From an uncultured Oscillospiraceae bacterium (GTDB lineage Bacteria > Bacillota > Clostridia > Oscillospirales > Acutalibacteraceae), in assembly GCA_910587835.1 (NCBI GenBank), contig CAJUNQ010000081.1, positions 1-14,013 on the forward strand: a stretch of 14,013 bases of DNA, written 5' to 3'. The notes under the pieces were generated by a model. That model was not told the DNA's origin. It did not search any database and worked only from the letters and a program-made list of their open reading frames with translations. Below are positions 7,060 to 13,872 of this stretch, piece by piece. The translations under genes were made by a program, and so were the position numbers. Positions within the stretch are counted from its first letter, which is position 1, and the number at the start of each line of letters is the position of its first letter.

Positions 7060-7153
7060 GAGGTTCAGGGGGAGAAACCGGGATTTTTGATGCCGAAACC
7101 GCCGTTTCTGGTCAAAACAGGCCCTATTTCGGAGTTTTCAATCCGCTGTTAGG
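7060..7153 (-). repeat. Divergent, internally deleted copy of the end-of-window repeat
   Basis: Read on the minus strand from 7153, it gives CTA, then TTGAAAA, then TTTTGACCAGAA followed by a CGG, in the same order and spacing as the start of copy 2 (13873 onward). On the other side, GGAGAAACCG joins straight to GGATTTTTGA, as if the central hairpin had been lost. Many single-base differences mark an old copy. Confidence 0.5.
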
Positions 7154-7163
7154 CCAAGTCCGC

Positions 7164-7203
7164 AAAAGGAAAGAGAGCTTCCCGCTGGAAGCTCTCCTTT
7201 TTG
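7164..7203 (+). terminator. Rho-independent terminator
   Basis: GAGAGCTTCC (7173-7182) and GGAAGCTCTC (7187-7196) form a perfect 10-bp stem with a CGCT loop, followed by CTTTTT. The upstream AAAAGGA also pairs with the T-run side, so it may work in both directions. On the plus strand it would end any transcript from the PPOX/larB region; on the minus strand it lies about 180 nt beyond ackA. Confidence 0.75.
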
Positions 7204-7209
7204 CAGTCA

Positions 7210-7239
7210 ACAGGCCAAGTGTCCACAGGCCAAATGTCC
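7210..7239. repeat. Tandem 15-bp repeat
   Basis: ACAGGCCAAGTGTCC is followed directly by the same 15-mer with one change (G to A). A weaker third match (AGGCCAAGTCC) lies at about 7151-7161 across the terminator. The rest of 7204-7383 shows no gene, RNA or clear signal. Confidence 0.6.
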
Positions 7240-7383
7240 TGCCGCGCATTTTATTTGATTCACGTCCAGGGGTCAGGGGGCAGGCCAGCGTGTCCCCCGT
7301 CTCTCCCAGGGTTCCGGTACTTCCACAGCGTAGGCGGACCATATTGGGGCCTACCTAAAATCTGCGAAAGGGACAGGCCCGCC

Positions 7384-8592
7384 TCAGGCCCCTTCTACCA
7401 GAGCCTTGGTGTCACGGGCAATCACCAGCTCCTCGTTGGTGGGAATGACGAAGACCTGGATTTTGGAGTCGGGGGCGGAGATTTTGCCCTCCTTGCCCAG
7501 CACCATCTCCTTGTTCAGGTTCTCGTCCAGCTTCACGCCCAGGAACTCCAGGTACTTGCCGATCTCCCAGCGGTGGTGCCACTGGTTCTCGCCCACACCG
7601 GCCGTGAAGACCATAGCGTCGCAGCCGCCCAGGGCCACCATGTAGCCGCCGATGAACTTGCTGATCTGGTACTCCAGAATGTCATGGGCCAGCTTGGCCC
7701 GGGGGTTGCCCGCCTCCCGGGCAGCGGTCACGTCCCGGTCGTCGCTGGACACGCCGGAGATGCCCAGCAGGCCGGACTTCTTATTCATAATCTGGTCCAT
7801 TTCGGCGGGGCTCAGGCCCTCCTTCTCCATAATAAATGTGACAACCGAGGGGTCCAGGGTACCGGTGCGGCCGCCCATCATAAAGCCGTCCAGGGGGGTG
7901 AGGCCCATGCTGGTGTCAATGCACTTGCCCCCGTCCACCGCAGTGATGGAGGAGCCGTTGCCCAGGTGGCAGGTGATCATCTTCATGTCCTTGATATCCT
8001 TCCCCATCAGCTGGGCGCAGCGGGCGCTCACATACCGGTGGGAGGTGCCATGGAAGCCATAGCGGCGCACCGCGTACTTCTCATAATACTCGTAGGGCAC
8101 GTTGAACATAAAGGCTTTCTGGGGCATGGTGGAGTGAAAGGCCGTGTCGAACACCACCACCTCGGGCACCTGCTCGCCAAACACGCTGCGGCAGGCCCGG
8201 ATGCCCTGGACATGGGCCTTGTTGTGCAGGGGGGCCAGGGGAATCAGGCTCTCGATGCCCTCAATCACCTTCTCGTCCACCAGCACGCTTTCGCTGAACA
8301 GAGCGCCGCCCTGGACGATGCGGTGGCCAATGGCCGCTACCTCGTCCAGGCTGTGGACGACCCCCTTCTCCGGGTCCAGCAGCGCGTCCTTCACCTGGGT
8401 GAAGGCGGCGGTGTGGTCGGCCATGTCCACGTTCTTGTGGAGCTCCCGGCCGTCGGCGGTCTTGTGGGTGAAGATGCCCTCCGCCATGCCGATGCGCTCG
8501 CAGTTGCCCTTGCAGAGCATCTTCTCCCCGTCCATATCAATGAGCTGATACTTCAGAGAAGAGCTGCCAGCGTTGATTACCAGAATTTTCAT
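7384..8592 (-). CDS. ackA: Acetate kinase
   Basis: A 402-residue cytosolic enzyme making ATP and acetate from acetyl phosphate and ADP, the energy-yielding end of acetate fermentation. It opens with MKILVINAGSSSLKYQLID (phosphate-binding Asn7 and first ASKHA signature). It also carries the central RRYGFHGTSHRYVS signature, HLGNGSSITAV, and GGRTGTLDP. VVFDTAFHSTMP and VFTAGVGEN are also as in the family. Length is normal. ATG 8592 follows a GGAAAGG ribosome site. Phosphotransacetylase is not adjacent, so ackA seems to be transcribed alone or after the GrpB-GNAT gene 67 nt upstream. No strong terminator is seen directly after the TGA; a hairpin lies about 180 nt further at 7173-7196. Confidence 0.97.
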   Translation of the reverse strand: MKILVINAGSSSLKYQLIDMDGEKMLCKGNCERIGMAEGIFTHKTADGRELHKNVDMADHTAAFTQVKDALLDPEKGVVHSLDEVAAIGHRIVQGGALFSESVLVDEKVIEGIESLIPLAPLHNKAHVQGIRACRSVFGEQVPEVVVFDTAFHSTMPQKAFMFNVPYEYYEKYAVRRYGFHGTSHRYVSARCAQLMGKDIKDMKMITCHLGNGSSITAVDGGKCIDTSMGLTPLDGFMMGGRTGTLDPSVVTFIMEKEGLSPAEMDQIMNKKSGLLGISGVSSDDRDVTAAREAGNPRAKLAHDILEYQISKFIGGYMVALGGCDAMVFTAGVGENQWHHRWEIGKYLEFLGVKLDENLNKEMVLGKEGKISAPDSKIQVFVIPTNEELVIARDTKALVEGA

Positions 8593-8659
8593 GTTAGGTC
8601 TTTCCTTTCCTCAAAAAAATTTGTATAATAATATTTAGTTGGCAAATAAAAAACAAAAA
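8593..8659 (-). promoter_or_regulatory. AT-rich leader with possible ackA promoter
   Basis: This 67-nt gap is markedly AT-rich against its GC-rich surroundings and contains TATTATTATAC-like sequence on the minus strand, with a TTGCCA at 8640-8645 that is too close to serve as its -35. A plausible pairing is TTTATT (8645-8650) and TATACA (8622-8627) at 17 bp. The GGAAAGG ribosome site follows. Confidence 0.35.
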
Positions 8660-9661
8660 CTACCGTTGTAAGCGGTAATACCGGAATCCGTCCTCTTCTT
8701 TGAGATACTGAAAGCCCACCTTTTCCAGCACATGCTGGCTGCGGGTATTCTTAACAATGGTATCCGCGTTGACTGCCCTCAGCCCCAGCATGTCAAAGGC
8801 GTACCGCACCGCCAGCTGCTCCGCGCGGGTGCCGTAGCCCCGGCCCTTCACTGCATCGTTCTGCATATGTATGCTCAGGGTGCACTGGCCTTTCTCCCGG
8901 TCGATTTGTTTGAGCTGGATCTCCCCAATGGGCGCGCCGTCCTTCATCACCGCCAGCATCACCCGGGAGCTGTTCTGCTTGGCATCAAAATACCGGTTGA
9001 CCGCGGCCTCGTTATAATGATAGGCCCCAAAGCGCCCCATGTCCGCGTAGATGTCCGGGTCATTCTCCCAGCCTTGAAACAGCCGGTGGCAGAGCTCCCG
9101 GGTCATAACGCGCAGGGAAATTTCCTCCATCGCGGCTCTCCAATTCCCGGCCCGGGCCAGTATTTCGTCAATCAGGGCCTGCTTGCTTTGGGTGTAGGCC
9201 CGGCGGTCCTCCCCGTACTGCCCCCAGAGCTTTTCTTTCAGTTGAGAGTAGCGCTGGGCCATGTCAGGATGGCAGTTGAGATAATCCCGGAAATTGATGT
9301 AGTTGTTCCAGTCCTTCTGCCCCCAAATCACCGTATGGATATGGTGGGTGCGGATATCCTCCGGCCCGGCCAGGACATAGAGAAGCTGTCCGGGCACGTC
9401 CTCGCCCCGGAACAGAAAGCCTCTTTCCGCCAGCTCCGCATCGTGCCCGCGCATATGCGCCAAATCCTCCACGCCCACCGCAATGTCAATAATGGGCTTG
9501 GCCAAAATGCCCTGGATGGCCGTGCTGCCAATATGCTGGATGTCCCGGGCGTCAGGCCCAAGAATCTCCCTCAGGGCGGCAATGACCTCCCGGGCGGACT
9601 GCTCCCACGCCGAATCCTGGGGCTCCAGGCGCACAGTGCCCCGCTTTAGTCCAATGGACAT
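8660..9661 (-). CDS. GrpB-family nucleotidyltransferase-like domain fused to GNAT acetyltransferase
   Basis: A 333-residue cytosolic two-domain protein. Residues 1-172 are a GrpB (UPF0157) domain, related to nucleotidyltransferases, with HIGSTAIQGILAKPIIDI (43-60) carrying the GS and acidic residues. Also present are the HHIH..V pattern (106-111) and the FRDYLNCHPDMAQRYSQLK segment (124-142). Residues about 184-333 are a GNAT fold like the ribosomal-protein/spermidine type, with LAVMKDGAPIGEIQLKQID and the acetyl-CoA loop KGRGYGTRAEQLAVRYAF (272-289), then KNTRSQHVLEKVGF. The substrate is unknown. ATG 9661 is used: AAGGGGG precedes it, and the upstream ATG at 9688 falls inside the promoter's -10 region. 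Confidence 0.87.
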   Translation of the reverse strand: MSIGLKRGTVRLEPQDSAWEQSAREVIAALREILGPDARDIQHIGSTAIQGILAKPIIDIAVGVEDLAHMRGHDAELAERGFLFRGEDVPGQLLYVLAGPEDIRTHHIHTVIWGQKDWNNYINFRDYLNCHPDMAQRYSQLKEKLWGQYGEDRRAYTQSKQALIDEILARAGNWRAAMEEISLRVMTRELCHRLFQGWENDPDIYADMGRFGAYHYNEAAVNRYFDAKQNSSRVMLAVMKDGAPIGEIQLKQIDREKGQCTLSIHMQNDAVKGRGYGTRAEQLAVRYAFDMLGLRAVNADTIVKNTRSQHVLEKVGFQYLKEEDGFRYYRLQR

Positions 9662-9688
9662 ACCATTCCCCCTTTTTTCTTCTCCCAT

Positions 9689-9717
9689 ATTATACTATAT
9701 CGTGTATGCAAATTCAA
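9689..9717 (-). promoter_or_regulatory. Strong sigma-A-type promoter for the GrpB-GNAT gene
   Basis: On the minus strand, -35 TTGAAT (9712-9717) and a perfect -10 TATAAT (9689-9694) are 17 bp apart. The start would be near 9682, leaving a 5' leader of about 20 nt with the AAGGGGG site. It fixes the translation start at 9661. Confidence 0.8.
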
Positions 9718-9731
9718 GGAGTTTTCTAGAA

Positions 9732-10976
9732 ATGAGCGCAAAAATCCCTGTTTCCGCTATCATCTGCGAGTTCGACCCCCTGCACCTGGGCCACCGCCTG
9801 CTGCTGGACGCCGCCCGGGCCTCCGGCTCCCTTGTCTGCTGTGTGATGAGCGGCAGCTTCACCCAGCGGGCCGCTCCCGCCATGCTGGACAAGTGGACCC
9901 GAGCCCGGCTGGCCCTGGAAAACGGCGCGGACCTGGTGGCGGAGCTGCCTCTCTCCTGGGCCTGCGCCGGGGCCGAGCGCTTTGCCGCCGGCGGGGTGGC
10001 TCTGGCGGCGGCTTTGGGGGCTGAGGAGCTATGGTTTGGCAGCGAGACCCCTGACGCTCAGCGTTTGGACCGGCTGGCGGAGGCGCTGCTGTCTCCGGCG
10101 TTCACCCAGGCTCTGCACAGTCAGCCCGACGCCGGGCAGAGCTTTGCGGTGCGCCGCCAGCAGGCAGCAGCCAGTCTTTTGGGGGAGGAGGCGGACATTC
10201 TCGCTCAGCCCAACGCCAATCTGGCCGTGGAATACTGCAAGGCCATCCGGCGGCAGGGAGCCTCTCTGCGTCCCCGGCCCATCCAGCGGCAGGGAGCCGG
10301 GCATGGACAGAGGGACGAGCCCCTCCCCCCAGGCCAGCCGGGCTATCTCTCCGCCAGCCGCCTGCGCCAGCTGGTCCGCCAGGGCGCGCCTTTGGACGGC
10401 CTGGTCCCTCCCTCCGCCGCCCGGGCTGTGGAGGAGGCCAGGGCCCTGGGCCGCTGTCCCGCCCACATGGCTCATCTGGAGCGGGCTGTCCTCTGCCGGC
10501 TCCGGACCATGTCGCCCGAGGATTTTGCCGCTCTGCCGGACATGGGGGAAGGCCTGGAGCACCGCCTGTACCGGGCCGCACGCCAGGCCCTCTCGCTAAA
10601 GGAGCTGTACGGCATGGTGAAAAGCCGCCGGGTGTCTCACGCCCGGGTGAGGCGGCTGGTGCTGGGGGCCTTTCTGGGCCTGCGGGCCCCTTTGCCGGAG
10701 CTGCCGCCCTATCTGCGGCTGCTGGGGCTGGGGCCCCGGGGCGGGCAGGTTCTCCGGCAGCTGCCCCGAACCCTCCCCATTGTGGCCCGGCCCAAGGATG
10801 TTTCCCTCCTCGGGCCTCAGGCTCAGGCTGTCTTTCAGGCCGAGGCCGGGGCCACCGACCTTTACGCTTTGGCCTGCCCTATCCCCCAGCCCGCCGGGTG
10901 GGACTTTACCCAGAAGCTGGTGAAGCTTGCCCCAGGAGAAAGGCGGGACGAATTTTCTTGGGAGGAGATGGTATGA
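9732..10976 (+). CDS. tmcAL: tRNA(Met) cytidine acetate ligase (TmcAL)
   Basis: A 414-residue cytosolic enzyme that uses acetate and ATP to make N4-acetylcytidine at the wobble base of elongator tRNA-Met; in Bacillus subtilis it is YlbM. The N-terminal nucleotidyltransferase-like fold is clear: IICEFDPLHLGHR with the HxGH motif (18-21), CVMSGSFTQR (37-46) and DKWTRARLALENGADLVAELPL (53-74). FAAGGVALAAALGAEELWFGSE and QPNANLAVEYCKAI (159-172) follow, then YLSASRLR (205-212) and a helical C-terminal tRNA-binding part. ATG 9732 has AAGGAG (9716-9721) ten nt before it; an in-frame extension to 9483 would run back through the divergent gene. Its TGA overlaps the ATG of the next small gene (ATGA). 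Confidence 0.92.
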   Translation: MSAKIPVSAIICEFDPLHLGHRLLLDAARASGSLVCCVMSGSFTQRAAPAMLDKWTRARLALENGADLVAELPLSWACAGAERFAAGGVALAAALGAEELWFGSETPDAQRLDRLAEALLSPAFTQALHSQPDAGQSFAVRRQQAAASLLGEEADILAQPNANLAVEYCKAIRRQGASLRPRPIQRQGAGHGQRDEPLPPGQPGYLSASRLRQLVRQGAPLDGLVPPSAARAVEEARALGRCPAHMAHLERAVLCRLRTMSPEDFAALPDMGEGLEHRLYRAARQALSLKELYGMVKSRRVSHARVRRLVLGAFLGLRAPLPELPPYLRLLGLGPRGGQVLRQLPRTLPIVARPKDVSLLGPQAQAVFQAEAGATDLYALACPIPQPAGWDFTQKLVKLAPGERRDEFSWEEMV

Positions 10977-11389
10977 ATTTATGGAAAAAGCTCTTCTCTG
11001 GCCGTTCCGGCAAGGAAGTCCCCTGCTCCCCGGCGAACAGGACCAGCTCAGGAACCGGGAGGTCAAGGAGCCGGCGCTCAACACGGCCCTCGCCCTGTCG
11101 ACCCCTGGCGAGCACTGCCGGGAGCTGGCCTTTACCCAGGCCGAGTTCGGCTATCTTTCTAGGGCGTGTTCCCAAAAGACGTGTACGAACGCTTATGGGA
11201 ACACGCCCTAGCCGGGATGAGGGCAGGGACCTGCGGGGGCTGTTCCGGATTACCACGGACCGGGGCGCTTTCTGCTTTGCCGCCCAGGACGGCAAGGTGA
11301 TGCTTTTGCAGTTTAACGAGGAGATGTTCCGTGCCGTCGTCCGGCAGATGCTTCAACTACGCAGCCCGACCCAGGAGACAATCGGCTGA
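10973..11389 (+). pseudogene. Small hypothetical gene split by a 49-bp palindromic insertion
   Basis: I do not recognise the family. ATG 10973 overlaps the tmcAL stop and has GGAGGAG seven nt upstream, so it looks like a coupled gene beginning MNLWKKLFSGRSGKEVP. The protein-like sequence then continues in another frame, from about 11035: GEQDQLRNREVKEPALNTALAL, CRELAFTQAEFGYLS. After 11210 it resumes in the first frame as RDEGRDLRGLFRITT, GAFCFAAQDGKVMLLQFNEEMF, ending at TGA 11389. Removing 49 bp (11162-11210) joins these two parts in one frame as FGYLSSRDEGRDL. A further one-base loss near 11020-11035 would explain the early shift, unless translation starts at ATG 10981. The ancestral product would be about 120 residues, soluble, with no clear motif. 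Confidence 0.6.
11160..11210. repeat. 49-bp palindromic insertion with TA duplication
   Basis: TAGGGCGTGTTCCCA (11160-11174) and TGGGAACACGCCCTA (11196-11210) are perfect 15-bp inverted arms around 21 bp. A TA at each edge suggests target duplication, as with Tc1/mariner/IS630-type elements. The inserted length of 49 exactly accounts for the frame change across it. Its right arm resembles 7004-7037, so it is probably a minimal, almost all-ends member of that family. Confidence 0.75.
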
Positions 11390-11463
11390 CAGAGTGATTT
11401 CCCGCCCCTCCCGGCGCATATACATGGAAAAGCTTTCTATGGGTATGCCCGGGAGATGATTAT

Positions 11464-13200
11464 TTGAAAAAGCAGAGCTTCCTCTATGGCGCAGTGATTC
11501 TGACCGCCGGCATGGCGGTGGTCAAGGTCATTGGCGCGGTGTTCAAAATTCCCCTGCAGCACATTATCGGTGAATACGGCATGGGGCTGTTCAATGCCGC
11601 CTATAATTTCTACGGCCCGATTTTCAGCCTGGCCACAGCGGGATTCCCGGTGGCGGTCTCCCGGCTGGTCAGCGAAAACGCCTCTTTGGGCCGCTGGAAC
11701 CATGTGCGGGCAGTGAAAGCCGTGGCCGCTCCCATTTTTTTGCTTTTCGGGCTCACCGGCACCATTGCCATGACCCTGCTGGCCCCCAGCTACTGCCGGC
11801 ATGTGGCGGGCAGCGAGTGGGCCCTCTACCCCATGCTGGCCCTGACCCCCGCCATTCTCTCCGCCTGCTGGGGGGCTGTGTACCGGGGGTACTATGAAGG
11901 GCTGCGGAACATGGGGCCCACCGCTGTGTCGGAAATTGTGGAGGCCGCCGTTAAGCTGTGCCTGGGCCTGGGGCTGGCCTGCTTTGCCGTAAAGCGCGGG
12001 GCCGAGGAGTTTGCCCGGCAGGGCACGGTGTTCGGGGTGGCGGCGGGCAGCCCGGACCAGGCGGGGTTTCTCACCCTGGCCTTTGCCGCCGCCGGGGCTG
12101 TGCTGGGGGTAACGGCCGGGTCCTTTGCCGCCGGGTGCTACCTGTGGCTTCGCTGGCAGAGCAAGGGGGACGGCCTGCCCCTGCGGGTGCGGCGGCAGGC
12201 TCCTCCGGCGGAGAACTGGAGCAAAACCGCCAAGGCCCTGCTGAAGATCACCGGGCCGGTGGCCGCGGGCTCCATTGCCATAAACGCCGCCGGGCTGATT
12301 GACGCCACCTTTCTCCAAAGCCGGGTAGCGGCCTGCATGTCCGCCGCCCCCCAGGTGCTGCTGTCCGCCTATCAGGGGATGATTCCCGCCCTGTACCTGG
12401 AACACCCGGAGACCCTGCCCACCTTTCTCTATGGCTGCTATACCCTGGCCATGACCCTCTATCTGCTGGTGCCCGCCCTCACCCAGGCCATTGGCATGAG
12501 CGCCCTGCCCGCCGTTACTGAGGCCTGGGCCCGAGGGGGCCGGCCCCAGCTGCGGGAGCGGATGGAGTCGGTGCTGCGGGTGACCGGGCTGGTGTGCCTG
12601 CCGGCCGGGCTGGGGCTCACTGCCCTGGCGGAGCCCATTGCCGGGCTGCTGTATGGCCAGGGAGGCTCGGCCCCCATTGTGGCAGGGGTACTGCGCACCC
12701 TGGGCCCGGCGGCGGTGTTCGCGGCAGTAAGCACGCCTCTCTCCAGTATGCTGCAGGCAGTGGGCCGGGCCGGACTGCCGGTAAAGCTGCTCGCTGTGGC
12801 AATGACCCTGAAGCTGGGCGTCAACTGGTTTCTCTGCGGCGTGCCCCAGGTGAACATTCAGGGGGCCGGGGTGGGCACGCTGGCGTGCTACAGCTTTTTG
12901 GCGGCAAGCCAGCTCATCGCCCTGGGCCGGGTGACCGGGGTGCGGCTAAGGCCGGGGCGGCTGTTTGGGAAGCCCCTGGGCTGCGCGCTTCTGTGCGCCT
13001 GCGCCGCCTGGGCCGCTCACAGGGGCCTGACCCAGCTGGGGCTGGGCAGCGGGGCCTCCGCCGGGGCGGCCATCGGGGCGGGGGGACTGGTGTATGCAGC
13101 CAGTCTGCTGGCCAGCCGGGCCCTGGCAAAAAAAGACCTGCTCATGCTGCCCGGGGGCGAAAAAATTGCGAAAACCCTTGAAAAACGGGGCTGGATGTGA
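11464..13200 (+). CDS. SpoVB/MurJ-like lipid-linked oligosaccharide flippase (MVF/PST family)
   Basis: A 578-residue polytopic inner-membrane protein with about fourteen hydrophobic segments along its length. The N-terminus, KVIGAVFKIPLQHIIGEYGMG and FNAAYNFYGPIFSLATAGFPVAVSRLVSE, is the signature of the polysaccharide-biosynthesis/SpoVB group; members flip lipid-linked sugars, and SpoVB is needed for spore cortex. Which substrate this one moves cannot be told. It starts at TTG 11464, eight nt after GGGAG; no in-frame ATG is nearer, and an ATG at 11456 is out of frame and stops at once. The last 23 bp contain the -35 box and spacer of the hup promoter. Neighbouring hup agrees with the spoVB-hup-yabO order common in Clostridia. 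Slightly longer than typical SpoVB, owing to loops near residues 180-205. Confidence 0.88.
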   Translation: MKKQSFLYGAVILTAGMAVVKVIGAVFKIPLQHIIGEYGMGLFNAAYNFYGPIFSLATAGFPVAVSRLVSENASLGRWNHVRAVKAVAAPIFLLFGLTGTIAMTLLAPSYCRHVAGSEWALYPMLALTPAILSACWGAVYRGYYEGLRNMGPTAVSEIVEAAVKLCLGLGLACFAVKRGAEEFARQGTVFGVAAGSPDQAGFLTLAFAAAGAVLGVTAGSFAAGCYLWLRWQSKGDGLPLRVRRQAPPAENWSKTAKALLKITGPVAAGSIAINAAGLIDATFLQSRVAACMSAAPQVLLSAYQGMIPALYLEHPETLPTFLYGCYTLAMTLYLLVPALTQAIGMSALPAVTEAWARGGRPQLRERMESVLRVTGLVCLPAGLGLTALAEPIAGLLYGQGGSAPIVAGVLRTLGPAAVFAAVSTPLSSMLQAVGRAGLPVKLLAVAMTLKLGVNWFLCGVPQVNIQGAGVGTLACYSFLAASQLIALGRVTGVRLRPGRLFGKPLGCALLCACAAWAAHRGLTQLGLGSGASAGAAIGAGGLVYAASLLASRALAKKDLLMLPGGEKIAKTLEKRGWM

Positions 13201-13206
13201 TATGAT
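13178..13206 (+). promoter_or_regulatory. Promoter for hup, inside the flippase 3' end
   Basis: -35 TTGAAA (13178-13183) and -10 TATGAT (13201-13206) are exactly 17 bp apart, each one base off consensus. The -35 and spacer lie in the flippase coding end. Start near 13213 gives a leader of about 80 nt. Confidence 0.7.
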
Positions 13207-13293
13207 TGCTACTGTTGCTATTAAAATGTACGCCGCAAAGCCGGGGCAGAACGCGCCGGAGTGGGTACGAATTTTTTGGGAGGTAGCCAGATT

Positions 13294-13575
13294 ATGAATA
13301 AAACCGAACTGATCGCGGAAGTGGCCGAAAAGGCAAACCTGAGCAAGAAGGACGCCGAGGCAGCGGTGAAGGCTTTCATTGACAGTCTGACCGGCGCGCT
13401 GGTGGAGGGCGATAAGGTCCAGCTGGTGGGCTTTGGCACCTTTGAGGTGCGGGAGCGGGCCGCCCGCTTTGGCCGCGACCCCCGCACAGGGGAGAGCATG
13501 GAGATCGCCGCCTCCAAGGCCCCGGCGTTCAAGGCCGGCCAGGCCCTGAAGGACGCGGTGAACGGCAGAAAATAA
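13294..13575 (+). CDS. hup: HU-family DNA-binding protein
   Basis: A 93-residue histone-like protein that bends and compacts DNA as a dimer in the nucleoid. MNKTELIAEVAEKANLSKKDAEAAVKAFIDSLTGALVEGDKVQLVGFGTFEVRERAARFGRDPRTGE is the full HU pattern: two N-terminal helices, the beta saddle with GFGTFEVRERAAR (49-61), and the DNA-binding arm RDPRTGE followed by the AFKAGQALKDAV C-terminal helix. ATG 13294 follows GGGAGG (13278-13283) by ten nt; an upstream in-frame GTG at 13261 is not needed. It has its own promoter at 13178-13206 and a strong terminator at 13659-13690, so it is probably transcribed alone. Confidence 0.97.
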   Translation: MNKTELIAEVAEKANLSKKDAEAAVKAFIDSLTGALVEGDKVQLVGFGTFEVRERAARFGRDPRTGESMEIAASKAPAFKAGQALKDAVNGRK

Positions 13576-13648
13576 GAGCCTGTACCCATGGGAGCCGCGC
13601 CTGGATTTGCCGGAAAAACAGACGCAGCTCCCTTGCCGGGACAAGCTC
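13576..13648. repeat. Imperfect palindromic repeat directly after hup
   Basis: GAGCCTGTACCC (from 13576) pairs with the inverted GAGCTTGTCCC (ending 13648), and the arms go on matching inward (GGGAGC.GCG.CTG, then CCGG). It begins at the first base after the hup stop. Ends and core resemble the 83-bp element at 6545-6627. On the hup mRNA it would fold into a long hairpin just ahead of the terminator. Confidence 0.6.
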
Positions 13649-13658
13649 CTGGGCCGGG

Positions 13659-13690
13659 ACGGACCGCAGAAATGCGGTCCGTTTTTGTTT
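13659..13690 (+). terminator. Rho-independent terminator of hup
   Basis: ACGGACCGCA (13659-13668) and TGCGGTCCGT (13673-13682) form a perfect 10-bp stem with a GAAA tetraloop, followed by TTTTGTTT. It is a textbook intrinsic terminator. Confidence 0.92.
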
Positions 13691-13872
13691 GGGAATGTCC
13701 GCCGGCGCGGGTCAAAGGCAAGCCCTGTCCTCAGGCCTTGCTTTTCTTTTGGAATACGCACTCCTGCCGCACCCATGCGCGGGGCGGGCTTCTGAGAGGC
13801 GCGTCTGTATTTGCAGCCGCTGGGGTGTCAAGGTATGAGAGAGAAAGAAAGCCCGTTGGTTTCTCTGCCGGT

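Noticed and set aside
9662..9688. Upstream ATG at 9688 as the start of the GrpB-GNAT gene
   Set aside because: It would lie upstream of the predicted transcription start, at the edge of the -10 box; ATG 9661 has a proper ribosome site.
11166..11220. A third-frame reading VFPKDVYERLWEHALAG across the 49-bp palindrome that looks like protein
   Set aside because: It joins neither flanking frame, while removal of exactly 49 bp unites the two flanks. The perfect 15-bp arms argue for an insertion. I keep it in mind as the main rival reading.
13700..13755. A weak hairpin (AAAGGCAAG ... CCTTGCTTTTC) with a T-rich tail after hup
   Set aside because: The arms pair imperfectly and a much better terminator lies just upstream.
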